Shown piece by piece: positions 12,743 through 24,875 of a stretch of DNA of 64,000 nucleotides. The notes beneath the pieces were generated by a model, which worked only from the letters and a program-made list of their open reading frames with translations, searched no databases and was not told the DNA's origin. Origin of the DNA: Piliocolobus tephrosceles. Its lineage: Eukaryota; Chordata; Mammalia; Primates; Cercopithecidae. A program made the translations under genes and the position numbers. The stretch spans positions 124,971,038 to 125,035,037 of the forward strand of contig NC_045435.1 of NCBI RefSeq assembly GCF_002776525.5, written 5' to 3'. Each line of letters starts with the position of its first letter. Position 1 is the first letter of the stretch.

Positions 12743-14063
12743 CAGATTTAATCCAAATAATATTGTTTTAAGACATTTAATAATGGAACTCACAAAGGTC
12801 AAGGATAAAGAACGTGTCCCAAAACAGCAAGAGAAAAGAAAAAAATAACACACAATGGAGCTCCAATATGACTGGCAGCAGACTTTTCAATTGAAACCTT
12901 GTAAGCCAGAAGACATTATTAGTAGAAGAAAAGAAATAATAAAGACCATGGCAGAAATAAATGCAATAAAAATGAAAAACAAACAAACAAACAAAAAGTT
13001 CCTTTCTTAAAATGTTAAACAAAATTGACAAGAATTTAGGCAGACTGAGAGAAAAAGAGAAAATATTCAAATAAATGAAATAAGAAATGAAAAGGAGACA
13101 TTAAAACTGATACTGCAGAAATTCAAAAGATTATTAGTGACTACAGGAGCAACTATATGCCAATAAATGAGTAAATCTATAAGAAATGAACAAATTCCTA
13201 GATATATATAACCTACCAGCATTGAACTGGGAAGAAATATAAAACTTGAACAGACTATTAACAAGTAATGAGATTAAAGCCATAAGAAACAGGATCCAAC
13301 TAAACAAAAGCCTGGACCCTATACCTTCACTGTTGAACTCTGCCAAAGACTTAAAGAAGAATGAATATCAATCTTACTTAAACTATCCCCAAAAAATGAA
13401 GGTGGAGGGAATATTTACACACTAGTTCTATGAAGCCAGTATCACCATGATACCAAAAGCAAAGACAAGTCCAAAAAAGAAAACCACAGGCCAATATCTC
13501 TGATGAGTGTCAATGCAAAGCTCCTGAACATAATTATAGCAAAACAAATTTAACAATACATTAGAAAGATCATTCATCACGACCAAGTGAGATTTATCCC
13601 TGAGATGCAAAGATGCTTCAACATATACAAATAAATGAATATGATACATCATAAAAACAGAATGAAGAATAAAAGCCATACGATCATTTCAGTTGATGCT
13701 GAAAAAGCATTTGATAAAATTCCACATCGCTTCATCCTAAAAACCCTAAAAACCTGGGTAGAGAAGAAACATATGTCAACATAACAAATATCACGTATGA
13801 CAGACCCTCCCCGCTAATATCATAATGAATGGGGAAAATCTGAAAGCCTTTTCTCTGAGATCAGGAACATGACAAGGATGCTCACTGTCACCACTGTTAT
13901 TCAACACAGTACCGGAAATCCTAACTAGAGTAATCAAACAAGAGAAAGATATAAAGGGCATCTAAATTGGAAAGGAAGAAGTCAAATTATTCCTGTTTGC
14001 AGATGATACAATTTTATATTTGGGAAAACCTAAAGACTTCACTAAAACATTATTAGAACTGAT

Positions 14064-14109
14064 AAGTTCCTATGAGAATTTAATGCCATGGCTTATCTGA
14101 CAGGAGATA
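14064..14109 (+). mobile_element. 46-base MER1 internal fragment inserted in L1 ORF2
   Basis: The L1 ORF2 text is interrupted by 46 bases that share TCCTATGAGAATTTAAT and CTGACAGG with the MER1 element at 12568-12610. The insert is flanked by a 9-base direct repeat AGAACTGAT (14055-14063 and 14110-14118), which occurs once in L1. Neither MER1 terminal repeat is present. Confidence 0.7.
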
Positions 14110-16150
14110 AGAACTGATGAACAAATTCAGTAATGTTACAAGATACAAAATAAACAAATAAAAAGGAACAGGAAATCTATGTTGCTACTATAACCAGTAC
14201 CATTTCTATATGCCAACAGTGAACAATCTGAAAATAAATTTAAGTAAGCCCATTTACAATAGCTATACATAAAATTAAATAAATATCTAGGAAATAACCA
14301 AAAATTAGAAAGATTTTTAGAATGAGAACTATAAAACACTGAAGAAAAAGATTGGAGAAGATACCAAAAAATTTAAAAATACTTCATTTTCCTGGATTGG
14401 AAGAATCAATATTGTTAAAATGTACGTACGACTTGAAATCTACAGATTAAATGCAACACCTATCAAAACATCAATGGCATTCTTCACAAAAATAGAAAAA
14501 AAAATAGTCTAAAATTTATATGAAACCACAAAAAACCCAGAATAGTCTAAGAAATCCTAAGCAAAAAAAAAACATTTACATTACTTGACCAAATTATATT
14601 ATGGGGCTATAGTAAACAAAACAGCATAATACTGGCATAAAAACAGATACATAGACAAATGGAATAAAATAGTGAACCAGAAACAAATTCACACGCCCTG
14701 ACAAAAGTTTCCAAGAACATGAACTGAGGAATAGATTGTCTCTTCAATAAATGGTGCTAGGAAAACTGTGTATCCACATCCAGGGGAAAAATTCTAGACC
14801 TCAATTTCTCACCATATACAAAAATCAAATTAAAATGAATTAAACACTTAAATCTAAGATCTGAAACTATGAATCAACTACAAGAAAATATTGGGAAAAA
14901 TCTTCATAACACTGATCTAGGCAAAGATTTTTATAGAAGTACCCACAATCATAGGCAACAAAAGTCAATATGGACAAATGAGAGTGCATCAAGTTAAAAT
15001 GCTTCTTCACAGCAAAGGAGACAATCAATAAAGTGAATAATCAGCCCAGGGAATGAGAGAAAATGTGATAAAGCATTAATAACCAGAATATATAAGGAAT
15101 TCAAGCAACTCTATATGAAAAAAATTAACAATCCAATAAAATATGGACAAAATATTTGAATAGACATTTCTCAAAGAAGACAAACAAATGACAAACAGGC
15201 ATATGAAAACGTGTTCAGCATCATTGATCATTAGATAAATGGAAATCAAAACTACAATGAGATATCATCTCACCTCGGTTAAAATAGATTATGTACTAAA
15301 GACATGAAATAACAAATGTTGGTGATGATGTCGAGGAAAGGGAACACTTGTACATTGTTGGCTGGCACAATGTAAATTGGTACAATGTAAATTAGTATAA
15401 GCACTATGGAGAACAGTTTGGAGGTTCCTCAAAAAATTAAAAATTGAACTAAAATATGACCCAGGAATTTCACTGCTTAGTATATGCCCCAAGAAAGGAA
15501 ATCAGTATATTGCAGAAATATATGCATTCCTATGCTTGCTGCAGCACTGTTTACAATAGCTCAATTTAACCTAAGTGTCCATTAACAGATGAATGGATAA
15601 AGAAAATCTGATACATATACACAAAGGAGTATTATTTGGCCATAGAAAATAATGAGATCTTGTCATGTGTAACTACATGAATGGAACTGGAGATCATTAT
15701 GTAAAACGAAATAAGCCAGACACAGAAAGACAAAAATTGCATGTTCTCATTTATTTGTGTCATCTGAAAATTAAAAAAAATAAAATAAACTCATGAACAT
15801 AGAGAGTAGAACGATGGTTACCAGAGGCTGGGAAAGGTAGTGGAGGACTTCAGTGGAAGTGGGAATGGTTAATGCATACAAAAAAAAAAAGGGAGGAATA
15901 AATAGAATTTGTTATTGGATCACACAATAGGGTGACTACAGTCAATAATAACCTAATTGTACTTTTTGCAATAAATTAAAGAGTGCAACTGGATTTTTGT
16001 AAGTCAAAAAATAAATACTTGAGGGGATTAATACCCCACTCCCCATGGTATGCTTATTTCACATTGCATGCCCGTATCAAAACGTCTAATGCACCCCTTT
16101 AAATATATACACCTACTATGTACCCATAAATATTTTAAAAATTTTTTAAA

Positions 16151-17564
16151 AACTCTAGAAACCCTATTAAATAATCTATTCTTTAAGCTCTGGACTAGCA
16201 CATAGTAAATTCTCAAATATATTAAGGTATATTTGTAAATTTTCTCTTTTATTCTACTAAATCCATACGTTTTTATGCCAATATTTACAATTTATTTTAG
16301 TATCTGATATTCTGATATCTAATTAAACTGATAAACCTCTACCATCACAACAACCCCAACCCAAATATATGTATACATTGCTCTTTGTTCCTTTAAAAAT
16401 TTGATATCATTAGACATTAATAAATAGGAAAAATTTATTCATTTTTCAAACCATTTTCAAACATTTTCTGTTTCAGAACTACGTTTTTCTGTTTGATTTA
16501 ATAACACAATATGTTCACATGAGTATTTTATTCAATTAAAAGTTGTCAATAGCTTAAAAGTCTCCTTAACTCTGAAAAACAAAACAAAGGATCAGCAACA
16601 TTTTAAGCAAAAAGTCAAATATATTACTTTAGATGTCTATTAGTTTAGTTCCTGCAGTTAATTTCTGTCCTGCTCAATATTCATGAACATTTCAGCTGTG
16701 CATTAGTCCTGAAAGTTTTCCCTCTATCTTGATGTCACAATCTCCAAAGTTATCAGAAATCTTCATTCCTCAGTTCCAGGAATTTCCCATCCCTTTTCTG
16801 GAAAACTCATGAATAATGCTTGTTTCGCATATAATCAGGAAATAACTGTAAATATGGGCAACCAGTAGTCCTTGGCACTTCTCTGCCAATGGAGTAGCCA
16901 TTCCTTTATTCCTTTATTTTCCTAAGAAACTTTCTTTCATTTCAAATAAACAGAAAATATGGATGATTTTATTTACACACAGTATCTATTCCAAGAAAAT
17001 AATTGATTCTTCACTCATCTTTCCATCCCACGATATAAATGTTTAAGCTAAGTTTCTTCCTGTCTTCTTTTCACCTTTTGAAATCTTAAGATTGCTTTTA
17101 CATTATATTTCAGGTGTAACTTAAAGGATGTAGAGCTTGTCCCTTTAGTCTTAAGAATTTTAACCTACTAGTTGTTTATATATGTATTAAACTGTAAATT
17201 GAATTATATATGTTGTAAATTTCCTTGCTCATGAAACTTTATCCTCCTTATCTTTATCCTCCTTAGCCCTATACATGTTCCTAATTCCTCTTTATCTTGC
17301 CCTATACATCTCTGTACTGTTTCATTTTTGTTAATTAGACTTTTCTCCACGATTTGATTCAGTGTATCAAACACTCTTAATTCTTGTGTAATCACAATAA
17401 TTTATAAAACTATCTGAAACGATATCTAATTTACTGCCTTTTAGTTCACAGTGCTATAGTTAAGAATGTAATGTATGTCTAATTGTTTTTTCTTTAGCGT
17501 TTCTTGCTCTCCCAGGGTTTGTCTTTGACCTAAGCATTCCAAAGTACTCCTAGCTATATTAAGA
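16151..17564. other. AT-rich unique DNA, nothing recognised
   Basis: No repeat family, coding exon or RNA gene is recognised on either strand. Short open frames on the minus strand (16028-16216, 17204-17395) have no recognisable domain. Confidence 0.5.
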
Positions 17565-17790
17565 ACATTAACTCTGATTCAGCCACTTGGCCAGATTATG
17601 TGTCTATGCCATAGATTCTTCAACTGTAAAATAGTATCTAAATCACAGGTTGATGGTAAAGGTTAAGTGAGTTAATATATTACAAATACTTACAGCAATG
17701 TCTGACACTTGGTAAGTGCTATATAAGTGCATTGTCTTTAAAATTATGATGATTATTATTACTATTATAATCATTTTGTTATTATTATCA
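17565..17790 (+). mobile_element. MIR SINE
   Basis: The sequence follows the MIR order: a CTCTGATTCAGCCACTTGGC stretch, TCAACTGTAAAATAG, AGTGAGTTAATA, CAGCAATGTCTGACACTTGG, TAAGTGC, and a terminal TTATTATTACTATTAT tail. It is a diverged ancient tRNA-derived SINE. Confidence 0.85.
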
Positions 17791-17940
17791 ATCCAACCTA
17801 CAAGTTGATGACTGTTTTTATTTGGAAAATTCAGGTCTTTTTTTCTTTCTATGCTTTTTATTTCAAGAGTGTTTACTTCTATTATTTATTTCCACTATTT
17901 AAATATTTAGTGAAATCCCACTATTTAAATATGAGTCTCA

Positions 17941-18296
17941 TGTATTATGTGTTTTCACATTGCTGATAAAGACATACTTGAGACTGGGCAATTTACAACT
18001 AAATGAGGTTTAAAGGACCTAAAATTCCACACACTGGGAAGGTCTCACAATCGTGGCAAAAGGTGAAAGGCATGTCTCACATGGCAGCGGAAAACAGAAG
18101 AGAGCTTATGCAGGGAAACTCCTGTTTTTAAAACCCTCAGATCTCATGAGACTTATTCACTATCACAAGAACAGCACAGGAAAGGCCCATCCCCATGATT
18201 CAATTACCTCCCACCAAGTTCCTTATGACACATGGGAATTGTGGAAGTTACAATTCAAGATGAGATTTTGGGTGGGGACACAGCCAAACCATATCA
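17941..18296 (-). mobile_element. MaLR LTR (THE1-type), left copy
   Basis: In minus orientation it begins with TGATATGGTTTGGCTGTGTC-like sequence (plus strand end CAGCCAAACCATATCA at 18281-18296) and ends near TGTATTA at 17941. Internal phrases such as GACTGGGCAATTTA and CTCATGAGACTTATTCACTA match THE1/MST LTRs. It is directly joined to MaLR internal sequence on its right, so it is the 3' LTR of a minus-strand element. Confidence 0.85.
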
Positions 18297-18928
18297 TTCC
18301 ATCCCTAGCCCTGCCCAGATCTCATTTCCTCACATTTGAAAACCAATCATGCCTTCCCAACAGTCCCCCAAAATCTTAACTCATTTCAGCATTAACTCAA
18401 AAGTTCACAGTTCAAAGTCTCATCTGAGACAAGGCAAGTCTCTTCTGCTTATGTGCTAGTAAAATCAAAAGCAAAGTAGTTACTTCCTAGATACAATGGG
18501 GGTATGGGCATGGGGTAAATACACTCATTCCAAATGGGAGAAATTGGCCAGAACAAAGGGACAACAGGGCCCATGTAAGTTTAAAATCCAGAAGGACGGT
18601 CAAATCTTAAAGCCCCAAAGTGATCTCCTTTGACTCCATGTCTCATATCCAGGTCATGCTGATGCAAGAGATGTGTTCCCATGTTCTTAGGCAGCTTTGC
18701 CCATGTGGCTTTGCAGGGTATAACCTCCATCCCAGCTACTTTCACAGGCTGGCTTTGAGTGTCTGTGGCTTTTTCAGGTGCATGGTGCAAGCTCTCAATG
18801 TATCTACCATTCTGGGGTCTGGAAGATGGTGGCTGTCTTCTCACAGCTCCACTAGGAAGCAGCACCCCAGTAGGGACTCTGCCGCCTCCACCCCTCCAGA
18901 CTTTAGGCACCAAGGAGCATGGGAAGGA
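18297..18928 (-). mobile_element. MaLR internal sequence (THE1-int type), truncated
   Basis: This is the non-coding internal part typical of MaLR elements; it aligns by eye with the internal part of the second MaLR provirus at 26981-27600 (shared phrases CTTCCCAACAGTC, GCATTAACTCAAAAGT, GGGAGAAATTGGCCA). Open frames on both strands (18581-18934, 18620-18985) are chance frames in this GC-richer DNA. The copy stops near 18,928 where a different sequence begins, so most of the usual internal region is missing. Confidence 0.75.
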
Positions 18929-19270
18929 GTCCAAGGGGGAGCTGAGGACAGTTCAGCATGGCCTGTAGCGACTCCTCAACATTAACAGCTGGTCGCAGTG
19001 GGTGCCATCGACAGCAGGTTGATGGTGACAGGAGGCAGACAGGCTCCTGGGCGGAAATGAGTGGGTCCCCAGTGAAGCTTCACCTTCAAACTGGGAATGG
19101 CCTGAAGCATGGAGGGCCGGGTTGTCAGTTCCATGGACCATAGTGAGGACTTATGGTACTTTTTCCAGGCCTACCCATGGCCGCACATGGACCAATCAGC
19201 ACAAACTTTCTCCACCAGCCAAAGAGACTTCCAGATAGAAAAGTGACACCACAAGGGTCCTGTGGCAAAA
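18929..19270 (+). mobile_element. Probable ERV1 LTR fragment
   Basis: A GC-richer block unlike the MaLR sequence around it. It holds CAGTGAAGCTTCACCTTCAA, GTCCATGGACC-like text and CATGGACCAATCAGCAC (a CCAAT-box phrase common in ERV1 U3 regions). No TATA or polyadenylation signal is clear, and it stops before the MaLR LTR at 19286. Family not determined. Confidence 0.4.
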
Positions 19271-19285
19271 TCACACTAAGCCTTT

Positions 19286-19642
19286 TGTATTGGTTTGTTT
19301 TTACGATGCTGTGAAGAAATTCCCAAGACTGGGTAATTTATAAGGAAAGAAGTTTAATTGACTCACAGTTCTGCAGGGTTAGGGAGGCCTTAAGAAATTT
19401 ACATTCATAGAGGAAGGAAAACAAACACATCCTTCTTCACATGGCAGCAGGAAGAAGTGTGGAGCAAAGGGGAAAAATCCTTCTAAAAAATCATCAGATC
19501 TCGTACAAATTCACTCACTATCATGAGAACAGCATGAGGGTAACTGCCCCCACGATTAAATTACTTCCCACTGGATCCCTCCCATGATACGTGGGGATTA
19601 TGGGATGAGATTTGGGTAGGGACACAAAGCCTAACCCTATCA
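19286..19642 (-). mobile_element. MaLR LTR (MST/THE1-type), right copy
   Basis: A full-length MaLR LTR in minus orientation, from TGTATTGG to CCTATCA. The flanking pentamers CCTTT (19281-19285) and CATTT (19643-19647) differ at one base, so it may be an independent solo LTR rather than the 5' partner of 17941-18296. The two LTRs differ in the middle section, which fits separate insertions. Confidence 0.8.
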
Positions 19643-21064
19643 CATTTATTAGTTGAGTTTGTTGTTCTCAAAAAGTATTTTATATAAGCTATAATGCTTT
19701 CTTGCTTAGTAATTTTCTGATTCTATGGATAACAGTGTTTCTTTTCATTCTTAGAGTTCTCAAATATTAAGTAAATATTTAAAAAAATTAAAACATTTTC
19801 AAATATTAACTCTGTTCAATAAATCATAATACCATAGTAATTAGTAATTAATTTTAGTTTGCAAAAAATAACATATTTGATTTCTTTGTCAAATAAGTTG
19901 AGAATGTTTAATTAATCATGATCTCATTTAAAATATGCCCTAGTATTCTATTTTGTTAAAAAATTGCTAGAATACTTCATAAAAACAGATTTAGACAAAA
20001 TAGTGATTAGAATTTGAAACAGCATAAATTAATACAGTATTTAAATTTGGCTATTTTTAATTATTAAAATAAATTAATATTGAGAATATTTTCACCATGT
20101 TCTTTGAAAAACTTTAAAAGTTTATTGTTGTTATCGTAACTCAATCCTGACAAATTTGCTATTTGTTTCAGTAATTTTTTGCATATCTAAATAGAAATGT
20201 ATCTTATTCCAGCATTTATTATTTCTCACATAGAGATTAAGACAGGATCCAATATAATCAATATAATCATTTTTAAGAGCTGAAACTGTGTAAAATTGTT
20301 CTTCAGTTTTTTCCTACTTTCACGATTCACTGTGAGTTTTCTTATTTTAACACCCAATACTGACAAGCCTTATAGTACTATTTTTAAGAGAATGAAGAAA
20401 TACAATGGCAATAGTGGAATTATTTTTCTTGTATAAATGTAAATACAGCAAGAAAAAGAATAGCTCACTGAACAAAGTCTGTTTTTTTTGTGTGTGTCTT
20501 TATGTATTGATAAAAATCTGTAGTACCTAAATGCAATATATCTTCCATTCTCCTCTCAGACTCACAGACTCTTGTTGCTATTTTAAGAGTAACAAAAAAA
20601 TAAGACAAGGGGTTATGGGAGATAAAAGAAAATAAACCCCTTTTATGTAAATGATTTCTGACCCACTTGTTCTCCTTGCAGTCACCCTGCTTTGACTTTT
20701 AAAATTATGTTTCTATAAAACTTATCTCATTGTATACCAAGATATTCCAAATGAAGAACATTTATTTTACTTATAAGCCTTCTTTTCTGTGTTTGAAAGA
20801 GGACAGGAATAATTTTTGCATATTTGTCTTTATAACTGACAGTCAATGGACAGGATAAGTAATCATTAATAATTTGTTGAAAGGATGCATATATGTGTTT
20901 GCTATTTTTAATTTTACAAAGCATAATCACATACTCCTTCTATGAAAACACAATTTCATGAAAAGCCTTTGATGAATTCCAAAATCCAATCGTTACTTTG
21001 GTAACCAGGGTAAACTGAAAACAGGACAATAATCTCTAAGGGAAAAAATGACAATGTAGGGAGT
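19643..21064. other. AT-rich unique DNA, nothing recognised
   Basis: No repeat family or exon recognised on either strand. A minus-strand open frame at 20727-20930 has no recognisable domain. Confidence 0.5.
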
Positions 21065-21475
21065 TTTTTTGATGATTACTTTCATGTGTCAATTGGACTG
21101 GACCACAGGGTGCTCAGACATTTGGTCAAGCATTATTCTTGGTGTGTCTATGAGGTGTTTTTAGATGAGATTGACATTCAAATCATTAGATGAGTAAAGC
21201 AGATTGACCTCCCCAATGTGAATGGATATCATCCAATCAATTTAAGAATTGATTATAACAAAGAATCTGAGTAAAAGGAAACTCCTTCTGCTTGCCTGAT
21301 TGACCTGGGATATCAGCCCTTTTGGGATCTTGAGACTGCTGGCTTTGGGACTGGAATCTACAACATCAGTTCTCCTTGGTTTCCAGGTTCCCAACTGCAG
21401 ATGGTGGGACTTTTCGGGCTTTATATCACAAGAACCAATTCCTTATTTTCATTATTTGTAATTTTCAAATTTAAC
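21065..21475 (+). mobile_element. ERVL-type LTR, same group as 3177-3761
   Basis: Shows the series TTTCATGTGTCAATTGGACTGG, GCTCAGACATTTGGTCAAGC, TGAGTAAAGCAGATTG, CATCCAATCAATTTAA and GGTGGGACTTTTCGGG, the same order as the LTR at 3177. The 3' end is cut off or decayed after ACCAATTCCTTA. Confidence 0.6.
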
Positions 21476-22934
21476 TTGGTGGACATTAAGACAAATTATT
21501 GCCTTCCTATCTTTTTTACCAGCATGCCTTATTCTCCTTCTTTATTTTTCTATGTTTACCCTCTTTGGTATGGGTGGATAAACCTCAGGGGACTTAGAAG
21601 TGTCTGACCTTTGAATTTCAGCCCCAATCAATCATAAATTGAGGAATTCATCTTTAACACCTATCTTGCAAGGGTTTTGGAGGTGGTTGTGTTCTGTGGC
21701 CAAATAACCAAGGAAAAATCTGGGTTAATCAGTTTTCTTTTTAACTATATAACTTTTCTGATCCTTTACTGTCTATTGTGTGATCAATGAATAACAATAT
21801 CCATGGTTAATATTTAGAAGGGTGCTGTAGAATACAGATTTCTCAAACATATTTGACTAGAATTTATTTTATTTGTGAATAATTTCTGAATTGTGTGTGT
21901 GTGTGTGTGTGTGTATGTAATCATACATAAGAAACTCTCTACAGAAATATTATTTTGGCTTGCTTCATGAGAGTACAAGTCCTCTCTTGCTATCATGACT
22001 CTCTCCTTTACCTTCAAAAGGTTTTAATTTGCAAATCTGTAAAGTGAGAGATTTGAAATATATGAGCTTTAAGATTCCAGATTTCAAGTATTATGATTCT
22101 ATAAGGCTAATGTAAATATTTCATCTTTTTGATAAGTTCTGAGTAAATCAAACAACTTTAGTCAATAAATCAGATGTTTCTCTCATTATTTTTACAAGAA
22201 AACATGCATTGTCCTAACAAGAAATAAAGACCATTTATCTCTGAGAAATACATGCACACTGAAAAATGTTTAATATGATTTATGCCCATTTGAATTGTAA
22301 ACAATTTCTATGGAAATATTGTACCACACACTTTCATAGTTTGTAGATTTAGCTCTCATGGCTGTGGAACTTCTTTCAGATGTCATGTTTGCACAATCTC
22401 GTGAATAGAATAAAATGCTCAGATGTTCTTGCTGTATTTTATGCCACACGTTACTTTAGTTAGATAATTTTACAGTGTGTTTCTTGGCATGCAATTCTAT
22501 TATTATATTCTATCTTATAGCCATTTCATCCTATATCAGCATCACTTTCTGAATTTTTAGAAGCATTTTAATTAGTATTGTCTATATTTTTCAAGTTTTT
22601 CATTTTCTTTATAAGAAAACTGATATATAATAACAAACACATGATAAAAATATTGAAACAGGTTAATAAAAAACATCTTTTAAAATTTTTACTCTATTAG
22701 GAAAGATAAAATATTATTAAAATATTATCTGTGCTTAAAAATACTTTATCATGAGAACACAGTACATGTAAGCACACATTAAGATTTATAGCTTATTGCA
22801 TTATCACAAGTTAAGCCATCATCAAAGACAGAATACATAATATGACAAATACTGTAGAATATTTCTAGTAGAAGTCCCTCTTATACTAAAGAAATCACCA
22901 CTTTTTCCTCGTTCTCAAATGTACCATTGTCTTT
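21476..22934. other. AT-rich unique DNA with a (GT)n tract
   Basis: Nothing recognised except a dinucleotide (GT) repeat at 21893-21916. A plus-strand open frame at 21401-21607 overlaps the LTR end and has no recognisable domain. Confidence 0.5.
21893..21916. repeat. (GT)n microsatellite
   Basis: A short GT dinucleotide tract, about 11 units, directly visible. Confidence 0.95.
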
Positions 22935-24010
22935 TTTTGTTTTAAGTTTGTTTAATTTTGAAATGTATATAGACACACTCAAACAGGTTACATTCTTTCT
23001 GTTTTGCATGTGATATTATATATTTTTATCTATAGAATTTGTTCATTTTCATTGCTGTGTATAATTCCAAGTTCATTAATTTATCTATTTAACATTGGCA
23101 GATGCATTCTAATTTTTGTGTACTCTATATTTTCCTGATGCCTAAATATCTGCACCAACAGGCTGATGAATGCTCTGTCCAGGCTGCCAGGCATATCAGT
23201 GTGATAAAGTCCATCTCTGCCACAAACTTCCCTTCCTCCCATCTCCTGACTGTTACCTACTGACATTCAAATGCCCCAGTAAATTCCCCACATGCCTTTT
23301 GCTTTTGTACTTCCCCTGACTCCCAATAAAGTTACTCATCCATAGGCCCTTACTCTATCTCTGGGCTCCTCAACTTCTCGGTTGACCTCCTCTTCCTTCC
23401 TGTCTCCTTGTGTGCCATGTGACACCTCCCTCTTCTAGACCTATGAGGATAATATATCTCTTTCATTTTCATATGCCTCTCCATGGTGTTATTTTCTTTG
23501 CACAAATTAACAATTTTAACCATCAAAAAAATACCCATTTCAAGTAACTCATTTAAAATTTTTACAAGACAAGTAGGCATTTGGGTTGTTTTCATTGTGG
23601 AATTATTATGAACAATGCAGATATGAACATTGTAATGTATGATTTTCACTGCATATGTACATGTATTTTTGTTGAACATATATCTAGGAACAGAAATGCT
23701 GGGTCAAAGATATATTTACAGTAAACTGGAGCAGGTCATACCAAAGGTGTGACTACATTATGCCAATAGTGTGGAATAAGGGAGCAAGCTTATTTGTCTT
23801 ACTCCATATGAAAATGTATGTTACCCAGCAACATTTATTGAAAAGGCTTTTTCTAGTACCACTGTCGTCACAAACCAGATGACCATATATGTGTGAGTCT
23901 GTTTCAGTATTCTATTCTGTTCCAGTTTTCTGTTTGTTGGTGTTTGTTTTTAATACTACTACTTAAAAACAAATGGCTTTTATTGAATTTAAAACCATTT
24001 ATATGTCCAC
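22935..24010 (-). mobile_element. L1M LINE 3'-region fragment, interrupted
   Basis: On the minus strand this reads as old L1 sequence. Plus-strand landmarks are TTGTTCATTTTCATTGCTGTG, GGCATTTGGGTTGTTTTC, GAACAATGCAGATATGAAC, GAAATGCTGGGTCA, CATTTATTGAAAAGGC and GACCATATATGTGTGAGTCT, in the order expected of an antisense L1M ORF2/3'UTR. It is split at 23108/23577 by a 468-base insert. Confidence 0.75.
23109..23576. mobile_element. Unassigned 468-base insertion with 5-bp target duplication
   Basis: The L1M text is interrupted exactly between two copies of GCATT (23104-23108 and 23577-23581). The insert starts CTAATTTTTG and ends CAAGACAAGTAG. It contains AATAAAG near 23325 on the plus strand and is C/T-rich in its middle. 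A 5-bp duplication is typical of ERVL/MaLR insertions, but the ends are not the usual TG...CA. The minus-strand open frame at 23350-23679 crosses the right junction and is not a gene. Confidence 0.5.
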
Positions 24011-24875
24011 AATTATCTAAAAATCATATTCAGCAACGAATAAAGCAAATGTCATTCAACGAAGAGAGATTTGTGCCAAGTTCCAGTAGATAGCCAAGAA
24101 ACTGAATTGTATAAATTGGCACACAATACCCATTGATATTATATAAGAATCCATCAAAACTGAACACTCTTGGAATATAAGCCATCAATGTTGACTATAG
24201 ATCACAAGTTCTGATAGAAAGGTGACTGAGTTAATAACAGTTCTGGATTATATATATAAGATGTGTTAGCACCATTTGGGGTCCATCTGTTGAAAATACA
24301 ACCAAAATTTGACTGTATCTCTGGAAAAATAGAGTTGTCTCTTTTGAGTGAGGTCTACATTAAAAACTACCAAATCAGCTATGTGTGTGCAGACAAGCAT
24401 ATGCATATGTCTGTTTACCTCTGGAGAAAATATGTTAAATTGAAGTTCTAATGGCAGTGGTGATTTGTCCTGAGCTTCTGTCCCTGATGTGTTTCATTGC
24501 AAAATGTATCGGATTATAATTTGACATATGTCATTAGACTTGAAGAGACTGACATTGAAAAATCACAACAGCTACGAAAAATACATACTTTTTGTCAATT
24601 AGATTCAAATCAGCCACTTCAAAAATGGAAGTATATATTTTAACTGATAAATATGAAACAAGTTTAAACCCTTCCAATGTTTGTCAGCTGTTTCATCAAT
24701 TGCAATTTCGATGACCTAGAAAAGATATGGAATAGTGCATATGCTTCAAGTACTCTTCATTAAAGGGATCAAAAATTGTAATTAATATACATGAATTGAC
24801 TTTTTTCAAGGAAGGAAATGTGTTAACGTTTTAAAACGAATTTGAACTCAATCAGAGATTGTTTTATTGTATTTA
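24011..24875. other. AT-rich unique DNA, nothing recognised
   Basis: No repeat family or exon is recognised here on either strand. Confidence 0.5.

Larger units (their letters stand above)
9750..16150 (+). mobile_element. L1 LINE, nearly end to end but internally deleted (L1MA/L1PB age)
   Basis: The 5' end is marked by GAGCAAGATGGCAGA, a usual start of older primate L1 5'UTRs. The 5'UTR runs to about 11,700, ORF1 remnants to about 12,925, then ORF2. Reverse transcriptase is recognisable by the F-A-D-D catalytic box encoded at 13996-14007. The 3' end near 16,060-16,150 has the phrase ACACCTACTATGTACCCA typical of L1 3'UTRs and a weak A/T-rich tail. Coding frames are destroyed by many stops. 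ORF1 appears to run directly into ORF2 at about residue 300, so the endonuclease region is missing. A MER1-type element (12320-12742) is inserted in it. No target duplication was found. Confidence 0.85.

Noticed and set aside
12777..13679. Series of minus-strand Phe/Leu-rich frames that look like membrane proteins
   Set aside because: They are antisense to A-rich L1 ORF2; the reverse complement of A-rich codons gives Phe and Leu.
18581..19143. Several overlapping open frames on both strands
   Set aside because: They lie in MaLR internal and LTR-like sequence, overlap one another, and show no domain.
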